From NCBI GenBank assembly GCA_015680685.1, contig MNCI01010819.1, forward strand, positions 146,510 through 210,509: a DNA stretch of 64,000 nt. The letters run 5' to 3'. Position numbers and translations under genes: made by a program. Each line of letters opens with the position of its first letter. Position 1 is the stretch's first letter. The notes beneath the pieces were generated by a model, which was not told the origin of the DNA, ran no database searches, and saw only the letters and a list, made by a program, of their open reading frames with translations. This stretch comes from Gnetum montanum. Its lineage: Eukaryota; Streptophyta; Gnetopsida; Gnetales; Gnetaceae. This document shows, piece by piece, positions 19,096 through 31,800 of the stretch.

Positions 19096-20280
19096 CAATC
19101 ATGGAGGAGATGGCCATCCATGTTGACATCCTACTAGTGGCTCCTCAGTTTTCCAACTTTTTTATTTTACATCATTTTTCATATATTTTTCATTTTCTTG
19201 AATATTTTACAATTTTTTCTATATTTTACTTTATTTCGATTTTCTTACATGTCTTCTTTTTCTTTATTGCCATTAGGACTTTGGTGCAAAACACAACTAC
19301 TAATTGATGATGCTGAATTGAATTATATTGCTCATATTGATTACTTAATAACTATATTTCATCATTGAATTTTGACATTGATTAATGGGACATTGGTTTT
19401 TTCATGATATTAGGCAATGAGCTCACATCATCCACCCATTTCACAAAAGCTCTATGGTGTTCTTTCATTTTGGAAGCATGAGGTCCTTTCTAATAACAAC
19501 TTTGAAATAACTTGTGACCTTGGTGCTCTCCAGCCTTAGAATTAATCAAGTGGAATTGGCAAGGGTGTGGCTTCAAGGGAATTTGTTACGTTTTGTATCT
19601 ACCTGTTGTCTAGATTTTCTTGGGTATTCCCATTGATTCTTCATCATTCCTAATGTCAATCAATAATAGAAAGAAATGTCTTTGCATGGTGTGGTTTCCA
19701 TGAAAAAAGAAAAAAAACATGGGAATTCATAGCACACCTCTTAGATGAAATAACGGGCTACAAGCACTATTTATGGGGCTAGAAAGACATGATACCCATG
19801 CTTGAAGGCACCCCTCGAACTAAGACCCTCTTCACTTCTTGCTTGTCTTTTCCTCTCTATTTGGAATGGTGGGTGATCTTTGGGGGTATCCATAAGCTCT
19901 AAGGGTTTGAATGATCTCAAGTGCCAATGCAAAGTTGTTGGAAATGGATGGTCTTGATTCCAACTAAGGATGTGATGTTCCCAAGATCACCTTAATCACA
20001 AACTCCACAAGGACTTCATGTGATCGAAATAAGAAACTCCATTACATTCTCTCTCTCTCATCATAACTTCAATCCATTTACCATCTCACTACTCAATGCC
20101 ATGTTTAATCATTGTGTCCATTTTTATATGCCTCAATTCCACATCTTGTCTTCAAAAAAAATTTTAATTAATTTTTTGGTTATTTCTTGTGCTTAAGAAA
20201 TTTTTTTTTTAATTCTTTAGTGGGTTATTGGGTGATTTGATTTTTAACAACCTATGCCCATTAATCATCCTTGGGGCCCA
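19096..20280 (+). other. 3' non-coding region of element 2
   Basis: Starts with CAATCATGGAGG (19096-19107), the copy of the PPT-like motif found at the end of pol in all elements. A T-rich tract follows (19140-19270), then sequence conserved with the other elements. No ORF recognised. Confidence 0.7.
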
Positions 20281-20301
20281 TGAACTCCTTGGTATGATGC
20301 C

Positions 20302-20352
20302 ATGCAAGGGAATTAAGGGCATGAGCCTACTATGGGGAGGACCCACTTGCAT
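20302..20352 (+). promoter_or_regulatory. Candidate structured RNA element in element 2
   Basis: Closing stem ATGCAAG (20302-20308) with CTTGCAT (20346-20352), enclosing GGGC-ATGA-GCCT and the shared GGGGAGGACCCA. Confidence 0.55.
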
Positions 20353-20610
20353 ACTCTTTGGCTTAGACGATTAAATTTCCTATCCCTTAGACATTTTGCT
20401 CTCGAATCCATTATTTTCCATCATGAAACATCTAGATTTTACACTCCTTAACATTTGAACTCCAACCAAATCTACTTTCCAAACACATGCCAAGCCCTCT
20501 TCAATGATTTTTCCTTAATCTAGGTTTTTCTGGCTTCCTCTGAACTCAAATTTCATTCCAAAACTCTTTGTTATCCTTAGTTTTTATATGTGAAAATTAT
20601 TGTCTATGGC

Positions 20611-20760
20611 TGCATCAATGCATCCCTATCAACATATAGCAAAAATACTATAAATACACATTGATCCTTAGCCAAATTTTCACATGTTCATTCCAACGCT
20701 AGAGGAGTTTTTGCATCTTTCTAAGCCTAGAGCACCTTCCAAGAACCATAACTTGCTAAT
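20611..20760 (+). promoter_or_regulatory. Candidate internal promoter upstream of ORF3, element 2
   Basis: TATAAATA at 20649-20656 is preceded by TCAATGCAT (20615-20623), a motif also present in the U3 of this element's own LTR (23994-24002). CCATAACTTG lies about 100 bp downstream, as in H and M. ORF3 starts about 440 bp downstream. Confidence 0.45.
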
Positions 20761-21026
20761 CGCTTGTTTGATTTTCCCTATTCTTCAACACTTAAGCTAT
20801 AGAGATGAGCTTTATGTTGTGGGGGCCACAAACCAATGATATATGATGAGGAAAAAAATTTTGAAAATTTTCTAACTTCCCAAGGTTTAACTAATAAAAT
20901 ATTATTAAAATCACCAATCTACACTAAGTTAAACCTCATCAACAAACTTGGGTAGCTAAAAAGATAAAATAATCCATCTACCATGATCACAACTAGCCTA
21001 AGTGTAACTTGCCCAAATGAGAAAAG

Positions 21027-21088
21027 GTATCAAAGGTATTAATAGTTACACGTAAGACACTAATCTTGGATTATGTTTGTGATCGCAT
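21027..21088 (+). other. Intron-like segment before ORF3, element 2
   Basis: 62 nt from AAAAG|GTATC to the ORF3 ATG at 21089. The acceptor is decayed (AT instead of AG). Confidence 0.35.
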
Positions 21089-23736
21089 ATGGCACCAAAG
21101 AGACCATAGAGCAAAGGACCATCCTAATTGAGAAAGAAGTGGCTAAGATGAGGAAGGGGCCAGCAGCCACAACAACCCTAAGAAGGTGAAGCAAAAACAC
21201 ATGTGACGGGACCTCTTCAAGAGGATCCTAAAGTGGAATATATTTCTTAGATTCCAACAATAGAGACAAGCTAGTTGAGGCAAGATGAGGTGCTAAGGCC
21301 TAGGCCAAATCTAAAGCTCATATTGACTAAGGCCTACATTGAGCGAATCCATTCTAAGGAGGTCTAAAGTTTGGTTCTTTAGGAATTTAACTTTGACTCC
21401 TTCTTGGACTTGGCACCAAAGGAGGTCAAGACTCAATTGCAAGGGTCCCCTCTGTGGCCCATCCTCACTTCCAATAGGAAGTGGTACATGGGGGAAACCT
21501 ATCCTTTTTGGAATAATCAACAAGTGGGCGCTACCATCAAAATCAAAGACATCAGCATCTCTTATTCAGTTAAGGCTATTATAGAGGCCATTGAACTACC
21601 TAATACTAAGGCAACATTGGCAAAGATTCCCATGTAAGTAGATCTAGAAGCAAAGAAGGAGTAGATCGAACAATGCTATGGGATAAACCATAAGAAATAC
21701 GACTCACTAACCAAGGTAGAGAGAGTCTATTTCAAAATTGTGGCCTACCACCTGCACCCAATGGTGAGGCCTAGCAAAGTCACTACCTTCTCCACTTGTG
21801 CATGCATGACTCTAAGTAAAAAAAATTCATCAACCTCTCTCAGCTCATCTTCTTGGAGATTGAGAAGAATTTCAAAGAAAATGAGCAAGGGAGAAATACA
21901 CTACCTTTTTGTGCATGATCAAAAAACTTTGTAAAAGAAGAGGCATACCTCATTATGCAAATGACACCATCCATCATGCTCCTACCACCTTCTGGTAAGA
22001 GATGATGAAGGACAAAGAACCTGCTAAGCTATTTGATGAGGAGCAACCACCACCATCACTCACCAAGGAGACAATAGCAAAGGCTCGTGCCACTATTGAG
22101 TGGATGGGAAAATTGCATGAATAGTTGATGCAGTAGTAGCAAGGTGAGGTGAGTGGTGGGGAACCACAAGTCTACTAGCTAACATTAAGCCATCTCAACA
22201 AAGTCACTAGAATAATAAGCTAGCTGGAGGAAGCTACCCCATTGTTTTCCACCCAAAGAATGTAAGGACCCATAAGATCAAATCTAAGCATCCCAGAGGT
22301 TATGATGTCCATCCTTGGATAACATGAGTTCCATAAAATTTCTAGAAATGCCATAACCTTCTTGGTGCACCTAGGGGAGGGCAAAGGGGCTACCATCCTG
22401 GTGATGCAGCACCACGAGCAAGAAACAACGATGGAGGTGGTGGTCAATAGAGTGGATGAAGCACTAAATGCTCTTACAACAACTATGTTAGACATTGTTG
22501 CACTCAGGGATTTGCATGCTTCTACAAGAGTGGTAAGTGGGAGGCTACGTGCGACCCAGAATAGGAAAGTGTTATAACAACTCGTAAGGATTGACCAATT
22601 GCTTCTAGAGATCTTTGATCTCCCAAAGGAAACCACTAAAACCTAGTTAGAGCTAATAAAAATAAATGGCAAGCTCATCATAGAAAACATCCAACTTGAG
22701 GTGACCATTGACAAGAATCAACGATTGGCTACTGAGGTTACAAAGCTGAGAGCCCAACTAGTTGATCCCACCATTCTTAGCCAAGCCATCACATGGGATG
22801 AAGCTTTCCTACAACTTTAGAACTAATTAAAAGAGGCTAAGAATGCCAAGACATGGTAGTCTTCAACATGTCCTTATAAGAAGCACTTACTACCCACACT
22901 GATAAGGACTTTTTGCAAGTCCACAAGGTAAACTTGGCCTTAACTAAACACATTCATCGCATGTGTAATGTTGAGGAAGAAAGAGACTAGATGATCAAAT
23001 TTATGAGACAAGAGCAGGAGTAGCTCATTAAGGTGGACATGGACTTGAGGAGGTTGGCCATGGAAAATAGAAATCTATTAATTAGAGAAAGTTAAAGCAC
23101 TTCACTAGAAAATGGCCATTAAAGTAGTTGCCTAGAAAAATCAAGCCTTGAAGTTCGAACATGTCAAAAATCACTACAAGTACTAGGTAGGACCACTTAA
23201 GGAGATGAATGAGAAGGAGATTCAATTACCCAAGGTAAAAATGAATGAGGTCGTCTAGCAACTCTAGCAAAGAGGCAATGTATGGTAGTTGATCTTTGAT
23301 AGCTTGAATGCCTATAATAAAGTAGAGATCCACTAAAATGAGTTGCAAATAGAAGAAATGGCAAAATACATGGAACTTGCCAACCTTTGCTATGCATACT
23401 TGGCAATGTTGATAGCCAGAAGGCCATGGTGAAAGTTAGAAAAGCAAGTGACCAAGTCGTACCTCCTCTATAAGGTTGAGTTCAAGCACCACAAGGACAC
23501 TAAGAAAAAGCTAAAAATAGCTAATGATGAACTTGAAGTTTTCAAGAACTGATTCACAAACCAATGATTGGTTGTTGGATACTTTTCATCTTTCACTAAA
23601 AGTAGCAGTTGTAGTAGGATAGCCACAGCCTCAACCTCAACCGCTGCCACCACAAGCACCAAAAGCTAGTGAAGGTCCTTCAACACCCTAGGAGCCTTCA
23701 CCTCCTAACATTGTTTCATCTTCTCTTCATCTTTAG
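21089..23736 (+). pseudogene. ORF3 (Athila env-position protein) of element 2
   Basis: Begins MAPKRP and ends near a TAG at 23734-23736, about 2.65 kb. The conserved N-terminal domain reads FNFDSFLDLAPKEV, QGSPLWPILTSNRKWYMGET, YPFWNNQQVGATI, AIIEAIELPNT, LTKVERVYFKIVAY, like the plant-transposon domain found in Athila ORFs between integrase and 3' LTR. The C-terminal two thirds are Glu/Lys/Gln-rich and suggest coiled coil (about 22400-23560). Many stops. Function unknown; called envelope-like only by position, and no signal peptide was seen. Confidence 0.7.
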
Positions 23737-23956
23737 AAATTAGAGGATTTTTGTGGATCATTTTTATAAAAGGCGTCCAATTTTATTTGTTTAGGATACC
23801 CATTTTTTCTCATTTTTGTAATTCCATACAATTTGGCACTCAAATTTAGTCTGTTAGAGTCTATCAGTCAATAGTTTCATACCTTTCCAATTTTGTAAGA
23901 AGCTCGATCCTAATTTTGTTTACTCGAGGATGAGTTTTCACTCAATCGTAGGGGTA

Positions 23957-24362
23957 TGATGAACATTTGATAGGTTGTGTTGACGCAACCCCGTCAATGC
24001 ATGGTTAGATGTGTCGATGCATTGATGAGGCTACATTGATGTAATGTCTAGTCTTGCCTATATAAATGTACGTACCCACTACATTTATGGCACGTTAATT
24101 TGATAGTGTAGCTTAATTCCTGTAGTATCTTTCTATCAGAGTTAGAATATTTTCTAAGTTGCCATAGTAGGACTTCAAGGATTGTATGAATCCTTATTCT
24201 AACATTAGTATACCTGAACACTTTGATGTGCCAACAATAAAGACAAGATTCTTGGAAGTCCTTAAAGCACTGAAGAATGGTTTAAATGTTTCTATTCATG
24301 CACTTTATTACTTATGCATTGCACATTCATATCCTTAGTTAATTAATGTACTTAATAATAAC
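23957..24362 (+). repeat. 3' LTR of element 2, first part
   Basis: Starts TGATGAAC after the PPT-like ATCGTAGGGGTA. U3 carries TCAATGCAT (23994-24002) and TCGATGCATTGATG (24014-24027) instead of CGATATCG, then TATATAAAT at 24059-24067 and AATAAA near 24237. Cut at 24362 by element H. Confidence 0.8.
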
Positions 24363-25244
24363 TAATAAAGTCAAGTTTTTCAAGGACTATGATATTGGAT
24401 ATACGATATCATAGCACTAGCTATGTTGTTGTATATGCAATATCGTGAGATGCATGCTAGCCTATAAATGCAACACTTATGCACATGGATAAGCAATAGA
24501 ATTCGTCACATAGTAGCATAACTCTTTCAGTTTGTTTTCATGATTTTAGTTCTAAGTACTTAGCAATGTATGCTCGTAGTGTGGTGTTGAGTGATTATAC
24601 AAAGTCTTTATTTGAGTAAAGTGTACTTTGACACATTTCATGACTAGAAATAAAGATCAAGATTACTTGTCACCATTGCAGCATTCACTTAGTTTTTTTA
24701 ATGTTTACTTAGAATAATACTTACCGTTTTCACTTAAATCACTAATTACTACTTTCCTAGTTAAGGTTTACTATTCCACGCACTTTACTATTGTTAAGCA
24801 GTATGGATACGATTAATTTTGAGTGCTAAGTGTAGTTATCTAGTAACCTAGTAGTGTTATCTCTTGGTACGCCTAGTAGTGGTACACTTGGTAATCCCAA
24901 TGATGACTACATGTGTCTAAGGTAGGTACAGCAAATCACAATCGAATATCCATCGCAATAGGATAGACTAGAATTGTTTACTATTTTCCTTAGAATTATA
25001 AACTCTTTTCACCGTACCATGTATGCTAGTAGCCAGATGGCCAAAAAACATCAACATATCATATACCTCACTATGAGTTAAACTATACCCATAGATTTCA
25101 CTAGCTCACATGAAAAGATAACGATCATTGACTTAAACCACTTGCTAGCATAATCACATTTCTTCACCCATAGAATATGATTTGGTCATACATGAACACT
25201 TGTGACTTGTATGGTTAAGTGTTGGATTACTCCACCACTTATCA
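24363..25244 (+). repeat. 5' LTR of element H
   Basis: 882 bp, starting TAATAAAG (TGATAAAG in the 3' copy at 49449) and ending ACTTATCA. U3 has decayed palindromes (GATATTGGATATACGATATC, about 24390-24412), a TATAAATG box near 24463 and AATAAA near 24649. Confidence 0.8.
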
Positions 25245-25245
25245 T

Positions 25246-25263
25246 TGGAACTGTTGTCGAGGA
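25246..25263 (+). promoter_or_regulatory. PBS of element H (tRNA-Asp)
   Basis: TGGAACTGTTGTCGAGGA, a decayed form of TGGCGCCGTTGCCGGGGA, one base after the LTR end. Confidence 0.65.
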
Positions 25264-25376
25264 CTAGTCAATGTATGCTGAGTAATTAATTTCACAAAGT
25301 TCATTATATCAAAACTCAACATTAAGATTCATAACTCCAAAGTAAGCACACTTAAACAAATTTCTTAAACCATAAC

Positions 25377-28300
25377 ATGGCTTCAAATAAGAATATAACA
25401 TCACCTATCAAGGAACCACACAAAAGAACGGGGGATGTTAATGCAAACAAGAATCACTTCTGCTCACACTGATCCTTATCATCTAGATTTTACTTTTNGA
25501 ATGTACAGTACTTAGCATGCTCTAAAGTACCTTAAGGGAAATGCATGTGGATCAAATTCAAGAAGGGTACCATGTGACTTATCACATGACAACACCCTAT
25601 GAACCCACAAAGGAGTAGATGAGGAAAAATACTGCTATGGAAATCAAGCACATACACAATAAAGAAAAGTAGTTCAACACTTTAATTGTCTTGGAAGAAC
25701 TTGATGTTGATGAATTCATCACAAAACAACTCCACCAAAATCATGAAGAGTGTTCAAAAACACCTATCATCAAACTTGAGGAACCTAGCAAAGTTCAACT
25801 TCATTCCACTCTAGCAGAGACACCTAGGAGGAAGGTTATTGACTCAAAGTGTAAGCAAGACTCAAGGCCAAGAGTTTTTGTCAAGCCTTACAAAGGAGAA
25901 AATAGGAGTCATGAAAGGAGGACAAGCCAGCACAATTCTCCTACTACCTCATCTACCCCATCTGAACTCTAAGAAAAGAAGATATAGGTACAAGGACTAT
26001 GATAGAGAAAAAAGGAGGATTCATGACAATCATGATCATTATTCAAGACACTCTTATTCAAAAGATTAAGGATATGAACAAAGAAGACAAAGGAATCAAA
26101 GAGAAAATTGCGAAATGGATGAGCATAGAAGGGGGCACCGCTACAATAAAGAACACGAACTCAATTATGATGATGAACCCCTGATGGCAACTCATAGCAT
26201 GATAAAAATCTAGGAAGCTATACACATACCAACTACGCACATGAGGAATAGTCATATCAAACAGCTCGACACTGATAACATGCCAAGATTTAAGGGTGGT
26301 TATAATGCTAATCCACAACATCATCTACAAGCTTTCCATGATGCCTGCATTCTACATAACATTAAAAGTAATTGGAAAAAGTTGAAGTTATTCCCAAGAA
26401 TACTTGTGAAAGAGGTAGAGAGCTAGTATAGATCACTCAAACCTAAATCAATCACAAGATGATATAACATGCTAGAGATCTTCAATGATAAGTATCAAAC
26501 CTACTCATGGGTGTCTAACTTAAGAAAAAAAATATAAGGATGGAAGCAAGTGACTTATGAAACCATTGATGTGAAAATGGGCAATTACTATTTACTATTG
26601 CACAGGTGCCTAGGCCATGGATTCTCATAGTGGGAGCAACTAAGGCATATTATAGATGGGTTATGAAACACGACCATAAAGACCCTTGGGATTTATGCCC
26701 AAGGTCGATTGTCTAAAATGACTACCCATCAAATCTAGAGATTAATTGATCAAGTGGCCAAGGAGGAAGATGAATTATGAAAGAGAGAATCAACTCAAGA
26801 GTACAATAAAGATCCATCTATTAGAAAAAGGGATGCACAAGTTTGTGACACATAGGAGGATGATACCTTGGATCAGGCAATTCAAAAGAAAACTCTACTG
26901 ATCCAAAAACTTATTGCCAATGTAGCAACATAGGTAGCAAAAATGTGGGACTCAGTTGGTGAGAGATGTACAATAGCCCTAAAGATTGTGAAGGAGATAG
27001 TAGAGCAAGCCTTTGGAAAAGGCAAAGACAAGAAGAAGAAGAAAGATTTTGCATGAAAGGGCAAAGTGGCTTCAATGGTTGAGTGTTCAGGCAGAAGCTT
27101 CACAAATGAGGAAGGATGTGTTACATGTTAGTACAAACATCACAAAGGATGTTGTCCAATAATGGCACATTGAAAGGAGACAGGGGCATATGCACTTGAT
27201 CCTAGATTTGTTAAAAAACATATGCTTAAAAGGTACCTTATCATCAAGGTAACTACAAGTAGAACTTCCAACCCACGTACTATCCTAGTGGAGCTTTACC
27301 ATAGCCACAAGAATAGTACTATCAATAGTGACAACAATCCTAATTATGGGCTATGCCACCACCATGCCAACAGTATCCATATCATTAGCTTGATCCTTAT
27401 GGATACTATGTTCAATATCCAATCTCACTAGCAAATGCAATTGTTTAGACTCCATAGTACTATTTGGGTGAGTATCATAGACCAAAACCACCAAGGATAG
27501 ATCCAAACTCATATATGCATCCATCAACAACTGATTCTTCAAATCAACATCCAACTCCTTTACCACTAGTGCCACCACCTACTATGCAAGGTGAATTGCC
27601 ATCATAACTGTAGCAAAAAAGAGCTACAAGGGTAGTGAACAGAGAGATAGAGGATCTTACTAGTAACACTAAGGGCCAATCAAAGAAACATCCTTTCTTT
27701 AGGAGAAGTCCTAGAAAGGCTAGTGGAATTAGAACTTCATCAAAACTAGCTTCTTCTACAATAGATTCTCTTACCAAAAACAAGCTTTTGTCATCATCCA
27801 ACACAAACATGCAAATTGTCATGCTTACAGAAATAGTCACGTAAAGGCAGGAGCACTCCTTAAGAAAAGAATTGATCCAAGAGTTTCTTTAATTTATCTA
27901 TGAGTAGCTGGAAACTTGCCACGTAAATCCCTATTAGACTCAGGTTCTGGGGTAAATTTGATCTTTTACGAAACATATCAAGCATGGAACCTGCCACCCT
28001 TAAAGAAGTGCAACATTCAGTTAGAGCTTGCACATCAATCCATCACCATTCCTTTAGGATAGATAGAAAATGTAAAGACCACTATCAATGGATGGTCTTA
28101 TCTAGTAGACTTTCTTATGATTGATGTGAACACTGATGACAAGGAATTTCCAATTATCATGGGGAGAGCATAATTGATGCTAAGTTAAATATGACAGATT
28201 TATTAGTTAAAATCTCTAAGGAAGAGATGCACAAGGCCATACATACATAGTAGATTTCATGCATTACTACTGAAAGCAAAGGATGTAGTTGTGGACCGAC

Positions 28301-28562
28301 TATTCAAAATGTCAACACAGTCATTACACCAGTTCACAACAAATATGAAAAATAAGTGTGTGCACAAGAGAGAGCACGGGCCACTAAACTAAAAGACACT
28401 TGATGACCAATAATTGAGAATGTTAAACTGTCTAGAATATGCATGAAACAATTTGAATTACTTATTAATTCCCATTCTAAGAAGATGAACCCAACTAAGG
28501 ACCCAAAAACAAAACTATTAAATCATAATCATACACTAATAAGAAAATAAAATAAGGATTGT
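25377..28562 (+). pseudogene. gag-pro: Gag-protease of element H
   Basis: Starts at an ATG (MASNKNITSPIKE). The gag domain is clear at 26241-26770 (MPRFKGGYNANPQHHLQAFH, LGHGFS, GIYAQGRLS), a knuckle CVTC-x-YKHHKGCC lies near 27120, and protease LLDSGSGVNLIF has its catalytic Asp codon at 27937-27939, with EFPIIMGRA near 28150. At least one frameshift (a single N at 25498 lies in the early part) and many stops. The reading stops at element D. Confidence 0.8.
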
Positions 28563-29442
28563 TGATGAATCACATTTTTCTTAGCTCCGATATCAAACAT
28601 TTGTTATTGAATACTTAATATCGGAGCCCAAGATGTGATGTCGAATATCTGATATCACAAGGTATATGTTGGCCTATAGATATAGTGCTTGGGCTCACAA
28701 TTGAGATAGTTTTTGATACAATTTTTTCATAGTTTTCGTCATAGCATATCGAAGCTCTTGCAGTTTGTCTTCTTCAGAGTTAGAATATTTTCTAAGTACC
28801 CATAGCAAGAGTCTGAGTGTGTACGAATCTTTGTTTGAGCACTGACGTACCTGAGCACAACAATGTGATAGGAATACAAATGAATCCTTTTGATCAACCT
28901 TGCAGCACTAATAATAGATTAATGTTTCTTTGACGCATTTAATATTTATGCACTTTATTTTCATGCACTTCACTTTAATGCACTTTAATTAAGAAATGAA
29001 TTTCCAGTTGTTAATTAACACAAGCACAACCACCTCGAGCATATGTATAGCACTTGATAACCTAGAAACGCTTAACGTTTGGTAGCCTAGCAGCACTATA
29101 CGTGTTCAGGCTGTGTCTAGAAAGTGGAAATGGGTACTTGTGTTAGGTTAGCTAGGCAGTAGATGAATTAGATCTTAAATTACTCTACCTTTCATTCTTG
29201 TCATAAGCAATTAAACTTATAAAATAAAAAATGATAAAAAATCACATACCTCAGTTACACTTAACCATATACCTATAGTTCGCAAGTGGAACTGAGAAGA
29301 CAACAAATGTTCTCAATGCCCATTTCACTTCCTAGAGAATTATTGCATTGGAGAATTATAGGTTCATGGAATTTAACTGAATTGTACATGAACACCTTAG
29401 TAATTCATATGACTGGGCATAAGGGTACCTCACTGCTCATCA
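28563..29442 (+). repeat. 5' LTR of element D
   Basis: 880 bp, TGATGAAT...CTCATCA. U3 has TCCGATATC, AATATCGGAG and decayed forms (about 28586-28664), then a TATAGATA-type box near 28676. Confidence 0.85.
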
Positions 29443-29443
29443 T

Positions 29444-29461
29444 TGGTGCCATTGTCAAGGA
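29444..29461 (+). promoter_or_regulatory. PBS of element D (tRNA-Asp)
   Basis: TGGTGCCATTGTCAAGGA; differs from TGGCGCCGTTGCCGGGGA only by transitions. Confidence 0.7.
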
Positions 29462-29603
29462 CCTTTTTGTTGTTTCATGTGCTATCTAGGATTTAGTGAA
29501 AATTATTCAAGTCATTGAAATGAATCCTAGAGTCATATCATAATTCAAAAATAACTACAACAATATTTAAAAGCACACTACATTTTTATTTTTCTAACAT
29601 AAA

Positions 29604-29933
29604 ATATCTTCTTCTCACAAGAGCGATTCTCCATCCAAGTCTGACAAAGTACATTCGTTGGTGCCTCAACAATATCGAGTGGTCTATGCTCATCCTAATG
29701 AGTATGTACCAAATTTCACCTTCATCCTACACCAGGATGAACAACTATGGTAGCGTGACATGGAGGGTAACATTATGTTACCGCTCGATTGATCCATTCC
29801 TACAATGCTCTAACAACTACTTATAAGATGGGCTCTCCAAGGACTTCATGCTGAGTACATGGTGCAAGATAGTGATGTTAGGGATTATCATCCCTCTTGA
29901 CTATTGAATCGTCCAACAGCATGACTACAAGCA
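29604..29933 (+). pseudogene. gag: Gag N-terminus of element D
   Basis: Homologous to the B gag start at 58588, but the ATG is ATA. Reads SSHKSDSPSK, VYAHPNEYVPNFTFILHQDE, GNIMLPLD, RDYHPS, then breaks off in the block starting near 29934. Several stops by C-to-T change. Confidence 0.7.
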
Positions 29934-31800
29934 GAGGCTCTCTTACAACGATCTCAAAAGCAGTTCTTCTACGTTGCACAATAATAAAATTTACTACTAA
30001 AATGCTCTTAAGGCTTTTACACACAAGCGCTTCTATGGCAAAATTTTAACAGAAATTTTCTATCGGGCAACAAGAACGATAAGAGCAATCTAAAAATCCC
30101 AAAATTACTTGCCAAGGATGATACTATCTAAACCACTAGCTAAACAATTTAGAGAAAAAAAAAATAAAACATAACTCATAGGACTATGACAAAGAGGCTG
30201 AAATCTTTTCTTTAGCAAGTCATCTTACAAGCAATCTTTNNNNNNNNNNNNNNNNNNNNNNNNNNNNNNNNNNNNNNNNNNNNNNNNNNNNNNNNNNNNN
30301 NNNNNNNNNNNNNNNNNNNNNNNNNNNNNNNNNNNNNNNNNNNNNNNNNNNNNNNNNNNNNNNNNNNNNNNNNNNNNNNNNNNNNNNNNNNNNNNNNNNN
30401 NNNNNNNNNNNNNNNNNNNNNNNNNNNNNNNNNNNNNNNNNNNNNNNNNNNNNNNNNNNNNNNNNNNNNNNNNNNNNNNNNNNNNNNNNNNNNNNNNNNN
30501 NNNNNNNNNNNNNNNNNNNNNNNNNNNNNNNNNNNNNNNNNNNNNNNNNNNNNNNNNNNNNNNNNNNNNNNNNNNNNNNNNACAAATATTTTAACATTAA
30601 TATTGCAAATATTTTATGAGTAGTAACTTATATATATAATAATGTTTGAAAATTAATGTTTTAAGAATGTTTTAAGACTTGAAATAATTAAATTAAAGGC
30701 AAGTCTTCAGCCCGTCACTTGGAATAATTAAATTAATGGTAAGTTTCGGCAATAGATTAAACTGCAACTCCAGCACCAGTTAAAATATCTCTTGCATTTG
30801 TGGATTCGGTTATACACTTGTCTTAGTGTGCCTTCGTGTCTTCATTGCCACGTTCAGTGGACTGGTATGCGATATCAAATGCATCGGCCTCGGGTATGGC
30901 TATTGTTTCGAATTACAGGTTCCAAGAGCGAGCGACACTTGTGATTAACCGCATGAAAGTTTGAAATGAGTTCCCGGTTATGATGTTTTTTTTCTGTTTT
31001 CAACCTTGTGGCAGCAATCAACCTGTTTCTGTATTTTCCAAGGCATTCATGGCCACGTTTAACCCCTGGGCACACAACCACGAAATTTGTCGAGTTATTT
31101 GAAAACAATATTCAAGCGAGTAGGGTTTGTTCATGCGTAGAATAGCGGCGTAGAAACCAATAGGGTTTGGTGATGCGCGAGGCTATGCAGAGGTCCTTGT
31201 GGCTCTGTTTGCCTTGGCACAGAGGCGGCCAACACTACTTATGGTCTGTCGATTTAGACCTCCGCCGACCCAAAAAAAATGAAACGCTGATGTCTGCTTT
31301 TGTTTTTTTTTTCTGGAAACAGCAGAACAAGTGGAACGAAGTGCTTCCCTAGGGTCACATGGTGCAGCGCTTAGCAGTGAAACAAAACCTCATCTGGTTC
31401 GAATAGTTATCAAAGGGCGATGTCGATTTTTCTGGTGCCTGTCTACGCCACAATGAACACCGTGTGGCTGGCGATTTCGTCACTCCTATGTCCCAAGAAA
31501 AAATGTGATTTTCTGGAATGCCATGATTTTGTTCATGTTCTGTTACTTGTAGTTTCGCAGGATTTGTGCACGTATNTGGATAAAATGGATATAATAGAAA
31601 TTTTACCTAAGATGCTCTCTGATATTTTTTCATATCATATAAATGATAAATTGGACTTTTTCCATAATTACACTATGTATAGGAATGAGGCTTCTATAAA
31701 AATAAATAAAGTTAAAATGTTATTTTAACTTATTCCTTTCCTCTCAAACCCAAATTTAGCCACTTCTCCAAAAAAATTTAACCAATTTAATCTTACCAGC
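29934..31800. other. Foreign block in element D with N gap 30240-30581
   Basis: 29934-30190 matches about 14420-14680 of the insertion in element 2. After the gap, 30600-31800 has different composition and no recognised coding sequence; a minus frame at 30875-31108 and plus frames at 31167-31352 and 31420-31728 are open but match no family I know. The rest of gag and the protease of D are missing here, so insertion came with deletion. Confidence 0.5.

Larger units (their letters stand above)
11440..24362 (+). mobile_element. Element 2: 5'-truncated gag-pol-ORF3 element with nested insertions
   Basis: Order: gag tail, protease, RT, (insertion 13617-16267), RNase H, integrase (split by solo LTR 17129-17878), T-rich tract, 3' non-coding region, ORF3, PPT, then 3' LTR start at 23957, which is cut at 24362 by element H. 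The 5' LTR and most of gag are missing; the break lies between the LRR fragment and about 11440. All reading frames are full of stops. It is the most complete coding layout in the window and shows the ancestral gene order. Confidence 0.85.

Noticed and set aside
21089-23736. Calling ORF3 an envelope gene
   Set aside because: Only its position supports this. No signal peptide or transmembrane segment was seen and the N-terminal domain is the plant-transposon type, so it is left as ORF3 of unknown function.
30875-31728. Frames of 61-102 codons after the gap in element D
   Set aside because: No domain, conflicting strands, and a single N inside one of them. Left as unassigned foreign DNA.
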